Shown here piece by piece: positions 9,096-17,861 of a stretch of 64,000 bases of DNA. Origin of the DNA: Bacteroidales bacterium (GTDB lineage: Bacteria > Bacteroidota > Bacteroidia > Bacteroidales > GCA-2748055); the NCBI GenBank assembly GCA_029210585.1, contig JARGFP010000006.1:71949-135948 (forward strand). Reading direction: 5' to 3'. Numbering within the stretch: the stretch's first letter is position 1; each line of letters opens with the position of its first letter. Made by a program: the position numbers and the translations under genes. Below the pieces are notes generated by a model, which made no database searches, was not told where the DNA came from, and was given only the letters and a program-made list of their open reading frames with translations.

Positions 9096-10082
9096 ATGCG
9101 ATATAACAGACTTCCACTATTGTTCCTGATTGCTGCATTCATCATGATCAGCGGATGCAAGGGAATTTCAGATACCCGGTCACTGAAACTTGCACATGGC
9201 CTTGATCCCACCCACCCGGTGAGTGTAGCCATGGAATTCATGGCCGACCGGTGCGAAGAGATTTCCGGTGGCAAACTGCTGATCGAAACCTATTCGTCCG
9301 GACAGCTGGGATCCGAACAGCAATGCGTTGAGCTGCTCCAGATAGGCAGCCTGGCCATCACCAAGGTTTCCTCAGCTGTAATGGAAAGCTTCACCGAAGA
9401 ATACAAGGTGCTTGGAATTCCCTATCTTTTCAAGTCCAAGGAGCATGCATTCAGGGTGCTTGACGGACCCATCGGGGACGACTTGCTCACCAGCACCGAA
9501 CCCTTCTGGATCCGAGGACTATGTTTCTACGACGCCGGGGCAAGAAGCTTTTATAGCATCGACACCCCCATTCACCATCCCGACGATCTTGCAGGATTGA
9601 AAATCAGGGTAATGAAGAGCATGACCGCGATGGAAACGATCAAGGCACTGGGTGGTTCGCCTACGCCGATCTCATGGGGAGAACTCTACACTGCCCTGCA
9701 AAGCGGCGTGGTAGATGGTGCAGAGAACAATCCACCCAGCTTCTATACCAGTCACCACTACGAAGTATGCAAGTTTTACTCACTGAATGAACATACCATG
9801 GTTCCTGATGTACTGATCATCAGCAAGAAGATCTGGGATGACCTCACAGAGCAGCAGAGGTCATGGCTTCAGCAGGCAATCGATGAGTCCGTGGTCAAAC
9901 AGCGTGAACTGTGGGCACTGTCAGAGAAAGAATCCCTGGAAGAGGTAGAGAAAGCCGGGGTCACCATCATTTATCCCGACAAGGAACCATTTGCGGAGCG
10001 GGTAACCCATATCCCGGAATTATACAAAGACAACGCCCCCCTTTACAGCCTGATACAAAGAATTAAAGCAACCGAAGAATAG
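9096..10082 (+). CDS. dctP: TRAP transporter solute-binding protein DctP (lipoprotein form)
   Basis: A 328-residue DctP-family substrate-binding protein. After a lipoprotein signal (ending IMISGCKG, Cys near residue 23) come the family motifs LKLAHGLDPTHPV, SGGKLLIETYSSGQLGSEQQ, GLKIRVMKS with the carboxylate-clamping Arg, PISWGELYTALQSGVVDGAENNP, and YSLNEHTMVPDV. TRAP receptors bind acidic solutes, usually carboxylates or uronates, and hand them to DctQM. Most DctP proteins are soluble and periplasmic; the lipid anchor here is a notable variant. It follows eda by 6 nt and precedes dctQ by 6 nt, so uronate uptake is the likely role. Confidence 0.93.
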   Translation: MRYNRLPLLFLIAAFIMISGCKGISDTRSLKLAHGLDPTHPVSVAMEFMADRCEEISGGKLLIETYSSGQLGSEQQCVELLQIGSLAITKVSSAVMESFTEEYKVLGIPYLFKSKEHAFRVLDGPIGDDLLTSTEPFWIRGLCFYDAGARSFYSIDTPIHHPDDLAGLKIRVMKSMTAMETIKALGGSPTPISWGELYTALQSGVVDGAENNPPSFYTSHHYEVCKFYSLNEHTMVPDVLIISKKIWDDLTEQQRSWLQQAIDESVVKQRELWALSEKESLEEVEKAGVTIIYPDKEPFAERVTHIPELYKDNAPLYSLIQRIKATEE

Positions 10083-10088
10083 CGTGTT

Positions 10089-10556
10089 ATGAAAATACTT
10101 GACAAGGTCAACCGTATATTGGAGATCGTGCTGATCTTCCTGACCAGCATCCTGGTGCTGGACGTATTATGGCAGGTATTCAGCCGATACGTGCTCAGCT
10201 CTCCAAGTTCATTTACCGACGAGCTGGCAGGGTACCTGCTGATCTGGGTCAGCCTGCTGGGTGCCGCCTATGTAGCCGGAAAAAGAGAACACCTCGCCAT
10301 TGATATCCTGTTGCAGAAGTCCGGTCCTGAGAGACAAAGGATTCTTCGGATCCTGATCCAGAGCGTGATCCTGGGATTTTCTGCCACTGTGCTGGTGATT
10401 GGCGGGTCCTGGCTTGTTTACACAAGGTTTTACCTGGGGGTCAGGTCTGCAGCGTTGCAGATTCCACTGGGATATGTATATATCGTTCTGCCTATCAGCG
10501 GACTCCTTATTATTTTTTATTCGATCGGGCACCTGAAAGAGGCCTTCAAAAAATAA
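10089..10556 (+). CDS. dctQ: TRAP transporter small permease DctQ
   Basis: A 155-residue four-helix membrane protein of the DctQ family. The segments include LEIVLIFLTSILVLDVLWQV, the conserved FTDELAGYLLIWVSLLGAAY motif, VILGFSATVLVIGGSW, and IPLGYVYIVLPISGLLIIF, which matches the family-typical P-x-G/x-Y-x-x-LP ending. DctQ pairs with DctM to form the membrane part of the transporter. It sits between dctP and dctM with gaps of 6 and 7 nt. Confidence 0.93.
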   Translation: MKILDKVNRILEIVLIFLTSILVLDVLWQVFSRYVLSSPSSFTDELAGYLLIWVSLLGAAYVAGKREHLAIDILLQKSGPERQRILRILIQSVILGFSATVLVIGGSWLVYTRFYLGVRSAALQIPLGYVYIVLPISGLLIIFYSIGHLKEAFKK

Positions 10557-10563
10557 AATCCAC

Positions 10564-12021
10564 ATGGAAGTAATTATACTGGTACTGAGTTTCGTGATCC
10601 TGCTCGTCCTGGGTGTCCCCATTGCATTCAGCATTGGTGCATCGGGAATTATCACCATGCTGTTTTCAATTGATTCAATTGCTTCATTCACGACCTACGC
10701 ACATCGCATGGCTACAGGTCTCGACAGCTTTGCCCTGCTGGCCATCCCCTTCTTTATACTTGCCGGCAATATCATGAACCGGGGCGGAATTGCCATGAGG
10801 CTCATCAATTTTGCCCGTGTGCTGGTGGGCGGATTACCCGGGGGACTGGCTTTCGTGAACGTGATTGCCAATATGTTGTTCGGGGCCATTTCAGGCAGTG
10901 CAGCTGCATCTGCATCTGCCATCGGCAGCATCATGACTCTGGAAATGAAAAAGGAGGGATACAATGAAAATTTCAGTGCAGCGGTGAATATTACGTCGGC
11001 CACGACCGGACTTTCCATTCCACCGAGCAATATCCTGATCGTTTATTCACTGGCGAGTGGCGGTGCCTCCATCACTGCGCTCTTCCTGGCAGGATATATC
11101 CCGGGCATTCTCACCGGATTGGGTATCATGCTCATGGCCATGTCGATGCTCATCTACCAGAACAAAGGAATCCGCGGTGTAGCAAAGACCCTTGGATTTG
11201 TAGCAATCGCATCATTCGTTCTTGTCGCCCTTGGAGTGGGAATCAAAACCTTGCATGACAATGCCGGTGCCGGTCTGTTCAAGGGGATCATCTACGGTGG
11301 ACTGGCCCTGCTTGGCGCGTTCTGGATCTATAAAACCATCCAGCACTGGCAACAGGCCAAAGTGGGAATCAAAAAATTCCTGGATGCCATCCCTTCCCTG
11401 CTCATGCTTGTAATCGTGATCGGGGGTATTGTTGCCGGGTATTTTACAGCCACAGAAGCATCGGCCGTTGCAGTACTCTATGCACTCATTCTCGCACTGC
11501 TCTATAAGGAAATGACCATCAGGGATCTTCCCGACGTGATCCTGCGGTCTGTAAAAACCACCGCGATTGTCATGTTGCTCGTGGCAGCAAGCATCGGTCT
11601 GTCATGGATCATGTCCTATGAAAACATTCCGCAAAATGTCAGCGACGGACTCCTGAGCATCAGCGACAATCCCTTTGTAATCCTGCTGATCATTAATATG
11701 ATCCTTCTGTTTGTTGGTATATTCATGGATATGACACCAGCCGTGCTGATCTTCACCCCTATTTTCCTGCCGATTGTTACGGTGCAACTTGGGATGGATC
11801 CCATCCACTTCGGTATCATGATGGTGCTGAACCTTTCCGTCGGACTCTGCACGCCACCGGTAGGTTCTGTATTGTTCATCGGGTGCAGTGTTGCCAATAT
11901 CAAAATTGAAAAAGTGGTACGGCCGCTGCTTCCCATGTTCATTGTGATGATCCTGGTATTGTTACTGGTGGCCTATATCCCTGAACTCAGCCTCTGGCTT
12001 CCCAATTTGTTGATCAAATGA
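10564..12021 (+). CDS. dctM: TRAP transporter large permease DctM with extra mid-protein helices
   Basis: A 485-residue sodium-coupled permease. Motifs include LLVLGVPIAFSIG, ALLAIPFFILAGNIMNRGG, the MLFGAISGSAAASASAIGS sodium-site region, TSATTGLSIPPSNILI, and near the C-terminus FMDMTPAVLIFTPIFLP and LNLSVGLCTPPVGSVLF. These mark both inverted repeats of the transport domain. DctM proteins are usually about 425-440 residues. Here residues about 205-265 add a segment with two extra hydrophobic stretches (TLGFVAIASFVLVALGVGI and IIYGGLALLGAFWIY) between the halves. The gene closes the eda-dctPQM unit. Confidence 0.93.
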   Translation: MEVIILVLSFVILLVLGVPIAFSIGASGIITMLFSIDSIASFTTYAHRMATGLDSFALLAIPFFILAGNIMNRGGIAMRLINFARVLVGGLPGGLAFVNVIANMLFGAISGSAAASASAIGSIMTLEMKKEGYNENFSAAVNITSATTGLSIPPSNILIVYSLASGGASITALFLAGYIPGILTGLGIMLMAMSMLIYQNKGIRGVAKTLGFVAIASFVLVALGVGIKTLHDNAGAGLFKGIIYGGLALLGAFWIYKTIQHWQQAKVGIKKFLDAIPSLLMLVIVIGGIVAGYFTATEASAVAVLYALILALLYKEMTIRDLPDVILRSVKTTAIVMLLVAASIGLSWIMSYENIPQNVSDGLLSISDNPFVILLIINMILLFVGIFMDMTPAVLIFTPIFLPIVTVQLGMDPIHFGIMMVLNLSVGLCTPPVGSVLFIGCSVANIKIEKVVRPLLPMFIVMILVLLLVAYIPELSLWLPNLLIK

Positions 12022-12092
12022 TCTTTTTTCACCGATAAGCCACTATATAGTTACTGCGAATTGAATATTTCCCTAATTTAGGAGCAACTTTT

Positions 12093-12105
12093 CCCCGAAA
12101 CGGGG
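12093..12105 (+). other. Short GC hairpin just before the histidine kinase start
   Basis: CCCCG-AAA-CGGGG forms a 5-bp stem ending 9 nt before the kinase ATG. It could be the end of the TRAP operon transcript or a hairpin near the ribosome-binding region. There is no T tract of note, so it is not called a terminator. Confidence 0.35.
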
Positions 12106-12114
12106 CATTTTGCA

Positions 12115-13896
12115 ATGGATCTGAGATCAATCGTTATATCAACCATTTTACAGACCAGCAGTTTGCTGGTGGTATTGTCTGTGATTATTCCCCTTGCGCT
12201 CATCCTGATCATCATCTATACCTGGCAATACCGGAAATTGGCCAGAAAATTCTCGAAGAAGAACCTCAACGAGGCATTCCGGCAAAAAAAATTGCTGGAA
12301 CAGCTTTTCGACAGTCTTCCCGACAGGGTATATTTCAAGGACAGGGAGAGCAGGTTCATCCTGGCCAATAAATTTGTATCCCGCATCATGGGAGAAGAAG
12401 ATCCCCGGCAACTTTTCGGAAAAACCGATTTTGATTTCTATGAGCCCCGGTTTGCGCAGGCTTACTACGACGATGAGCAGAAAATCATGGCCGAAGGCAG
12501 GCCGATGATCTCCAAGGAGGAAAAAGGGCTTGACATGGATGGCAACGAAATATATGTTTCCACCACCAAGATTCCGATCTTCGACGACAGAAACAAGGTG
12601 ATCGGTATTATTGGTCTTGGCAGGGATATTACGCCGCAAAAAAAGGCTGAGAGGGAACTGAAGCAGAAATCTGAAAACCTCAGAACGATCAATTTACTTC
12701 TTGAAGAACGGCAGGAGGAAATTGAGGAAATGGCCGAGGAGATCAATGCACAGTCTGAAAAACTCAAAAAGTTCAACGAAGAACTGGAACGGCTTTCACT
12801 TGTAGCCAGCAAAACCGAGAATACCGTAATTATTATGGACGGCAATGCCAACTTTGAATGGGCAAACGATGCTTTTGAGAAGAAATACAAGATGAACCTC
12901 GACAGCTTCAAGGAGGAGCATGGCAGTAACCTGCGGGAAAATTCTTCCCATCCCAATATTTCAGTCATTCTGAACCAGGTATATATCACCCGAAAGCCCT
13001 ATACCTATAACTCAAAATACATTGATAAAACGGGAAAGGAGTTGTGGAACCAAACCAATATTTTTCCGATTCTTGATTTAGAGGATGAGGTCACCAACCT
13101 GATCCTTATTGACTCTGACATCACCGATTTGAAAGTTGCAGAGGAACAGATCAAAAAACAAAACGAAGAGATCGAATCACAGGCAAGGGAATTACAGAAA
13201 ACAAATGCCACCAAGGACAGGCTGTTCTCCATTATTGCCCACGACCTGAAAAACCCGTTTCATTCAATCCTGGGGTTCACCGAAATCCTGAAGCAACAAT
13301 ACGATGAGATTACCGTGGAAAAACAGCAGGAATTCCTCGATATGATCCATGCTTCCACCCAATCGGCCTATGAACTGTTAGAGAATCTGCTTGACTGGGC
13401 AAGGACGCAAACCAGGAAAGTAAATATGAAACCTTCGCGATTGCAACTCAGTGAGCTCGTTGATGAAGTGATATCGCTGCAGTCATTGCAGGCATCGGTA
13501 AAAAACATTCAGCTGATCAATGAGATCGACAAAGGAACCGAAGTGTATGCAGACAAGAACCTGATCAATACAGTTATCCGCAATATTGTAGGCAACGCCA
13601 TCAAATACACCAGGGAAGGGGGACGTGTCAGCCTCAGTGCCACACAGAAAAATACGCATGTGAAAATAATGATCACCGATACCGGCATCGGCATGATGGA
13701 ATCTCAACGCAAGGCCCTGTTTGAACTGGATAGAATGAACAGCAGCGCAGGAACATCCGGGGAAACAGGCACAGGGCTCGGGCTGATCGTATGCCATGAA
13801 TTCATGAAACTAAACGGTGGGCATATCAGTGTTGACAGTGATCCCGGCAAAGGCAGCACCTTTACCATGACCCTCCCGGGCAAGGGTACATCCTGA
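12115..13896 (+). CDS. Membrane-anchored PAS-PAS sensor histidine kinase
   Basis: A 593-residue kinase. One N-terminal membrane helix (residues about 15-38) is followed by a PAS domain (about 58-180; LFDSLPDRVYFKDRESRFILAN, then DMDGNEIYVSTTKIPIFDD), a coiled coil (about 180-230), a second PAS (about 230-345), another coiled coil, and a HisKA domain with phosphoacceptor His376 in FSIIAHDLKNP. The HATPase part shows NAIKYT, DTGIGM and GTGLGL. It lacks a periplasmic sensor domain, so sensing is probably by the PAS domains in the cytoplasm. No response regulator lies nearby; it is an orphan between the TRAP and xylose units. Confidence 0.92.
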   Translation: MDLRSIVISTILQTSSLLVVLSVIIPLALILIIIYTWQYRKLARKFSKKNLNEAFRQKKLLEQLFDSLPDRVYFKDRESRFILANKFVSRIMGEEDPRQLFGKTDFDFYEPRFAQAYYDDEQKIMAEGRPMISKEEKGLDMDGNEIYVSTTKIPIFDDRNKVIGIIGLGRDITPQKKAERELKQKSENLRTINLLLEERQEEIEEMAEEINAQSEKLKKFNEELERLSLVASKTENTVIIMDGNANFEWANDAFEKKYKMNLDSFKEEHGSNLRENSSHPNISVILNQVYITRKPYTYNSKYIDKTGKELWNQTNIFPILDLEDEVTNLILIDSDITDLKVAEEQIKKQNEEIESQARELQKTNATKDRLFSIIAHDLKNPFHSILGFTEILKQQYDEITVEKQQEFLDMIHASTQSAYELLENLLDWARTQTRKVNMKPSRLQLSELVDEVISLQSLQASVKNIQLINEIDKGTEVYADKNLINTVIRNIVGNAIKYTREGGRVSLSATQKNTHVKIMITDTGIGMMESQRKALFELDRMNSSAGTSGETGTGLGLIVCHEFMKLNGGHISVDSDPGKGSTFTMTLPGKGTS

Positions 13897-13939
13897 ATTC
13901 CTGGTATGGCTTCATCACTATGTTAAAATTCGACTCATG

Positions 13940-13962
13940 CTTAACGTATTTTATACGCTAAG
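13940..13962 (+). promoter_or_regulatory. Palindromic operator, probably for the NrtR-family XylR
   Basis: CTTAACGTAT-TTT-ATACGCTAAG is a 23-bp inverted repeat with 10-bp arms and a single mismatch. It abuts the -33 TTTG of the promoter of the NrtR-type regulator gene. NrtR-family regulators bind such palindromes and often autoregulate, so this is the likely binding site. Confidence 0.7.
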
Positions 13963-13994
13963 TTTGTTTTATAATAGACTTTTACTTACTTTTG
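13963..13994 (+). promoter_or_regulatory. Bacteroidota promoter TTTG-N20-TACTTTTG of the xylose unit
   Basis: TTTG at 13963-13966 and TACTTTTG at 13987-13994, spaced by 20 nt, give an excellent match to the Bacteroidota consensus. The -7 box ends only 4 nt before the regulator ATG at 13999, so transcription would start at or next to the start codon and the mRNA may be leaderless. Confidence 0.75.
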
Positions 13995-13998
13995 ATTT

Positions 13999-14742
13999 AT
14001 GAACAGTCAGAAACCAAACTTTAATCCTCACCTGTCTATTGACTGTGTGATCTTTGGCTTCGATGGCAGCCGTTTGCGCGTGCTCCTGGTGGAGCGGATG
14101 GGCATCAACGGGGATCCGGCCGAAAACAAGAAACACAAGCTTCCGGGCGACCTGATACACTTACGCGAAGATCTCGAAGGTGCTGCGAAAAGGGTATTGA
14201 TGGAACTCACAGGCCTCGAAAACATCTTTCTCAGGCAATTCTCCGTTTTCGGCGAACCGGACCGGATTTCCGATGGTGAAGACAAACACTGGCTTGAAGA
14301 AACTTCTGGTGTCACAATCGACCGGGTAGTGACAACTGCATACTATTCCCTGATCAGGATCGACAAGAGCAACACTGTAAATGAACTCAGCAATAATGCA
14401 ACCTGGCACAATGTAAAAAAGCTGCCACCGCTCACATTCGATCACAAAGCGATCATCCTGAAAGGTTTGAAAAGTCTCAGGAACGAGATCAGGTTCGAGC
14501 CCCTTTGTTTTGAACTGCTTCCCGGAAAATTCACTGTAAGGCAGATCCAGACCCTGTACGAAGTAGTGATCGGACACAAACTTGACAACAGGAATTTCAG
14601 GAAAAAGCTATTGAAGGCCTGCTATATTGAACCATTGAAAGAGAAACAGAAAGGCGTCGCGCATAAACCTGCCCTCTACTACAGGTTCAACAAGAAAAAA
14701 TATGAAGAATCGAGAACAGACATCCTGTATTATAATTTTTAA
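13999..14742 (+). CDS. xylR: NrtR-family (Nudix-related) regulator of xylose genes
   Basis: A 247-residue protein with an N-terminal Nudix-like fold (residues about 12-150: IDCVIFGFDGSRLRVLLVERMG, then LPGDLIHLREDLEGAAKRVLMELTG) and a C-terminal winged helix (residues about 170-247: FELLPGKFTVRQIQTLYEVVIG, FRKKLLKACYI). The Nudix hydrolase box is degenerate, as expected for NrtR-type regulators that sense sugars or ADP-ribose derivatives instead of hydrolysing them. Bacteroidota use NrtR-family proteins for arabinose and xylose control. The gene is 6 nt from xylB and followed by xylA, and has a palindromic operator in its own promoter. Xylose or a derivative is therefore the likely effector. 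Confidence 0.85.
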   Translation: MNSQKPNFNPHLSIDCVIFGFDGSRLRVLLVERMGINGDPAENKKHKLPGDLIHLREDLEGAAKRVLMELTGLENIFLRQFSVFGEPDRISDGEDKHWLEETSGVTIDRVVTTAYYSLIRIDKSNTVNELSNNATWHNVKKLPPLTFDHKAIILKGLKSLRNEIRFEPLCFELLPGKFTVRQIQTLYEVVIGHKLDNRNFRKKLLKACYIEPLKEKQKGVAHKPALYYRFNKKKYEESRTDILYYNF

Positions 14743-14748
14743 TCCCAT

Positions 14749-16242
14749 GTGTGCATGTACCTGATCGGATATGATGTTGGCAGTTCATCTGTAAAAGCCA
14801 GTATAATCAATACAGATACCGGGCAATGTGTGGCCTCAGCGTTCAACCCGAAGCAAGAAATGAAAATCGATGCCGGCAAACCAGGCTGGGCAGAACAGGA
14901 CCCGGAAACCTGGTGGTCCAATATCAAATTATCCACCAACGAGGTCCTTCAGATGGCTGAAATCGATGCAGCCAACATCAATTCCATCGGCATCTCCTAC
15001 CAGATGCATGGACTGGTAATGGTCGGCAAGGATCATAAAGTCCTCAGGCCTTCCATCATCTGGTGCGACAGCAGGGCAGTTGGCATAGGTGAGGCGGCAC
15101 TTGGACAGCTTGGGAAAGACCGCTGCCTGGCCCACCTGCTGAATTCTCCTGGTAATTTCACCGCCTCCAAGCTCAAATGGGTCAGGGAAAACGAGCCCGA
15201 AATATTTGAAAAGGCCTATAAGATCATGCTTCCCGGCGACTTTATCGCTATGAAAATGACCGGTGAACTGAATACCACGATTTCGGGACTTTCGGAAGGC
15301 ATTTTCTGGGACTTCCAGGAAAACAGTCTTGCAGATTTTCTGCTGGAGCACTACAATATACCAGCGTCGCTGATCCCGGAGATCGTGCCTACTTTTTCCG
15401 AACAGGGCAGACTGACGGCTTCTGTAGCTGAAGAACTGGGACTGCTGAAAGGTACGCCCGTCTCCTACCGCGCCGGTGACCAGCCGAACAATGCCTTTTC
15501 ACTCAATGTACTTAACCCGGGTGAGATCGCAGCCACAGCAGGAACCTCAGGAGTTGTATATGGCGTCAGCGATGAAGTGAAATTTGATCCGGAGAGCCGT
15601 GTCAACACCTTCGCACATGTGAACCACAGTCCTGAGATCAACCGTCTTGGCGTACTGCTCTGCATCAACGGAACCGGTATCCAGTATTCCTGGCTCAAGA
15701 AAAACATGTCTGCCCGCGAGGCAAATTATCCTGCACTGAACGACATGGCCGGAAAGGTGCCCGAAGGCGCTGAAGGATTGCTAATTCTTCCTTTCGGCAA
15801 TGGTGCGGAAAGAATGTTGAACAATAAGGAAGTGGGCGCTTCCATGCACAGGATGAACTTTAACATCCACCATGAAGGACACCTCGTGCGTGCAGCGCAG
15901 GAAGGAATCGTCTATGCCTTCCAATACGGCATGGAAATCATGAAACAAACAGGCATCAACCCGTCTGTAATCAGGGCAGGCAACTCCAATATGTTCCTCA
16001 GCCCGATTTTCAGAAATACACTGGCCGCCCTCACAGGAGCAACCATTGAGCTTTATGATACCGACGGAAGCGAGGGCGCTGCAAAGGGAGCAGGTATCGG
16101 GTCGGGACGTTACGGGTCCTTCGAAGAAGCCTTCGCCGGACTCAAACAGATTTCTGTTATCGAACCTGATCCGGAAAAAAAGCAATTTTTCACAGATCTG
16201 TACAATGAATGGTACACGATCCTTCAAAAAGAAATTCAATAA
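14749..16242 (+). CDS. xylB: Xylulokinase
   Basis: A 497-residue FGGY-family kinase that phosphorylates D-xylulose to xylulose 5-phosphate. Visible are the N-terminal phosphate motif [23 protein letters not shown] (xylulokinase-type MHG), IIWCDSRA, a [13 protein letters not shown] segment with the catalytic Asp, the adenosine motif [11 protein letters not shown], and [19 protein letters not shown] followed by [17 protein letters not shown]. The start is at 14749 or two codons later at 14755 (MYLIGYD); both are plausible. It lies between xylR and xylA, forming the classic isomerase-kinase pair. It is cytoplasmic. Confidence 0.94.
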   Translation: MCMYLIGYDVGSSSVKASIINTDTGQCVASAFNPKQEMKIDAGKPGWAEQDPETWWSNIKLSTNEVLQMAEIDAANINSIGISYQMHGLVMVGKDHKVLRPSIIWCDSRAVGIGEAALGQLGKDRCLAHLLNSPGNFTASKLKWVRENEPEIFEKAYKIMLPGDFIAMKMTGELNTTISGLSEGIFWDFQENSLADFLLEHYNIPASLIPEIVPTFSEQGRLTASVAEELGLLKGTPVSYRAGDQPNNAFSLNVLNPGEIAATAGTSGVVYGVSDEVKFDPESRVNTFAHVNHSPEINRLGVLLCINGTGIQYSWLKKNMSAREANYPALNDMAGKVPEGAEGLLILPFGNGAERMLNNKEVGASMHRMNFNIHHEGHLVRAAQEGIVYAFQYGMEIMKQTGINPSVIRAGNSNMFLSPIFRNTLAALTGATIELYDTDGSEGAAKGAGIGSGRYGSFEEAFAGLKQISVIEPDPEKKQFFTDLYNEWYTILQKEIQ

Positions 16243-16262
16243 TACGGCAAACAATAAACATT

Positions 16263-17594
16263 ATGGACTATTTAACAGGTAATAAGGAATATTTCAAAGG
16301 CATCGGCAAGATCAGGTACGAAGGCCGCGATTCAGACAACCCACTGGCTTTTAAGTATTATGACGAAAATAAGATCATCAAGGGGAAAACACTGAAAGAA
16401 CACCTGCGCTTTGCAGTGGCATACTGGCACACCTTCTGCAACACAGGTGATGACCCGTTCGGCCCGGGAACCGTCACATTCCCCTGGAGCGAAGGAAAAG
16501 ACGGCATCACCCGCGCCAAAAACAAACTGGATGCAGCATTCGAGTTCTTTACAAAGCTGGGTACTCCCTACTATTGTTTCCATGATATCGATATGGTCAG
16601 CGAAGGAAATTCAATTGCAGTGTACGAAAAGAACCTGCAGACCATGGTCGGGTTTGCCAGGGAGAAGCAGGAGGCCTCCGGTGTGAAACTGCTGTGGGGA
16701 ACTGCAAATGTGTTCTCAAATCCGCGTTATATGAACGGGGCCTCCACCAATCCTGACTTCAATGCCGTTGCTTTTGCAGGAACACAGGTAAAAAACGCAC
16801 TGGATGCCACCATCGCCCTGGGAGGTGAAAACTATGTTTTCTGGGGAGGACGCGAAGGCTACATGTCCTTGCTGAATACCGACATGAAGCGCGAACTCGA
16901 CCACCTGGCCCGTTTCCTGCACATGGCCAAAGACTATGCAAGAAAAAACGGGTTCACAGGTCCGTTCCTGATCGAACCCAAACCCATGGAACCCACCAAG
17001 CATCAATACGACTACGATACCGCTACAGTGATAGGTTTCCTGAGGAAATATGGGCTTGACAAGGATTTCAAACTCAATATCGAGGTGAACCATGCCACGC
17101 TGGCCGGACATACTTTCCAGCATGAATTGCAGGTGGCAGCCGATAATGATCTTTTTTGCAGCATCGATGCCAACCGGGGTGATTACCAGAATGGATGGGA
17201 TACCGACCAGTTCCCGATCAACCTCTACGAACTGATCGAGTCCATGATTGTCATCATCCAGGCAGGCGGATTTACTTCCGGGGGGGTCAATTTTGATGCG
17301 AAAACACGAAGAAACTCTACTGACCTGGAGGATATCTTCATTGCACATATTGCCGGGATGGATGCTTTTGCAAGGGCTTTCGAGATCACCCATGAGCTGC
17401 TCGATCATTCCAGGTTCCTCACGATGAGAAAAGAGCGATATGCCTCCTTTGACAGTGGAGCCGGGGCGAAATTCGAAAAGGGTGAACTGACACTGGAAGA
17501 TCTTCACAGCCTGGCCCTTTCCAACGGAGAACCCACGATGACCAGCGGTAAACAGGAGCTCTACGAGTCAATCATCAACCAGTACATACGATAA
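16263..17594 (+). CDS. xylA: Xylose isomerase
   Basis: A 443-residue class II xylose isomerase starting at [11 protein letters not shown]. It interconverts D-xylose and D-xylulose with two divalent metals. Motifs include [27 protein letters not shown] with the catalytic His and Asp, [46 protein letters not shown], and [19 protein letters not shown] with the metal ligands. Length matches the class II family. It follows xylB by 20 nt and ends the unit, with a terminator about 170 nt downstream. Confidence 0.96.
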   Translation: MDYLTGNKEYFKGIGKIRYEGRDSDNPLAFKYYDENKIIKGKTLKEHLRFAVAYWHTFCNTGDDPFGPGTVTFPWSEGKDGITRAKNKLDAAFEFFTKLGTPYYCFHDIDMVSEGNSIAVYEKNLQTMVGFAREKQEASGVKLLWGTANVFSNPRYMNGASTNPDFNAVAFAGTQVKNALDATIALGGENYVFWGGREGYMSLLNTDMKRELDHLARFLHMAKDYARKNGFTGPFLIEPKPMEPTKHQYDYDTATVIGFLRKYGLDKDFKLNIEVNHATLAGHTFQHELQVAADNDLFCSIDANRGDYQNGWDTDQFPINLYELIESMIVIIQAGGFTSGGVNFDAKTRRNSTDLEDIFIAHIAGMDAFARAFEITHELLDHSRFLTMRKERYASFDSGAGAKFEKGELTLEDLHSLALSNGEPTMTSGKQELYESIINQYIR

Positions 17595-17618
17595 ACGCCT
17601 TCAATTACCTGCAGCCAA

Positions 17619-17672
17619 TGTCCGTCACCTGCGATACTATCAATATCTTTTTCACATGAGCAGGTGGAGACA
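17619..17672 (+). other. Candidate structured RNA element after xylA
   Basis: TGTC (17619-17622) and CACCTGC (17626-17632) can pair with GCAGGTG (17660-17666) and GACA (17669-17672), giving an 11-bp stem with a small internal loop and a 27-nt apical loop. A TGTCCG/CGGACA pair (17619-17624 with 17706-17711) is an alternative. It lies in the 3' region of the xylose transcript ahead of the terminator. No known RNA class is recognised. Confidence 0.35.
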
Positions 17673-17760
17673 GTGCGGTTCAACATTCCATTTTCGCAAC
17701 GGTCGCGGACATGATGACACAGGTACGTTGGTAACAGATAAACACTAACTACTACTACCG

Positions 17761-17792
17761 GGAAGGTCTGGCAGATCACTGCCGGACCTTCC
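17761..17792 (+). terminator. Terminator hairpin of the xylose unit
   Basis: GGAAGGTC-T-GGCAG pairs with CTGCC-G-GACCTTCC around an ATCA loop: a 14-bp stem with one T-G wobble, followed by TGCTTTTG. The T tract is short, but the stem is very stable. It separates xylA from the pirin gene. Confidence 0.75.
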
Positions 17793-17814
17793 TGCTTTTG
17801 ACTGCTGCATTTCC

Positions 17815-17845
17815 TTGCGGATCATTGCATTTTCAGCTATATTTC
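17815..17845 (+). promoter_or_regulatory. Putative promoter of the pirin gene
   Basis: TTG at 17815-17817 and TATATTTC at 17838-17845 are 20 nt apart, close to the Bacteroidota consensus with one mismatch in the -7 box. The pirin ATG is 16 nt further on. Confidence 0.4.
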
Positions 17846-17861
17846 GGAAAATTCATCAACC

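Noticed and set aside
17561..17779. A short - strand reading frame in the xylA-pirin gap
   Set aside because: It overlaps the xylA end and the terminator stem and has no recognisable protein features; an RNA structure explains the region better.
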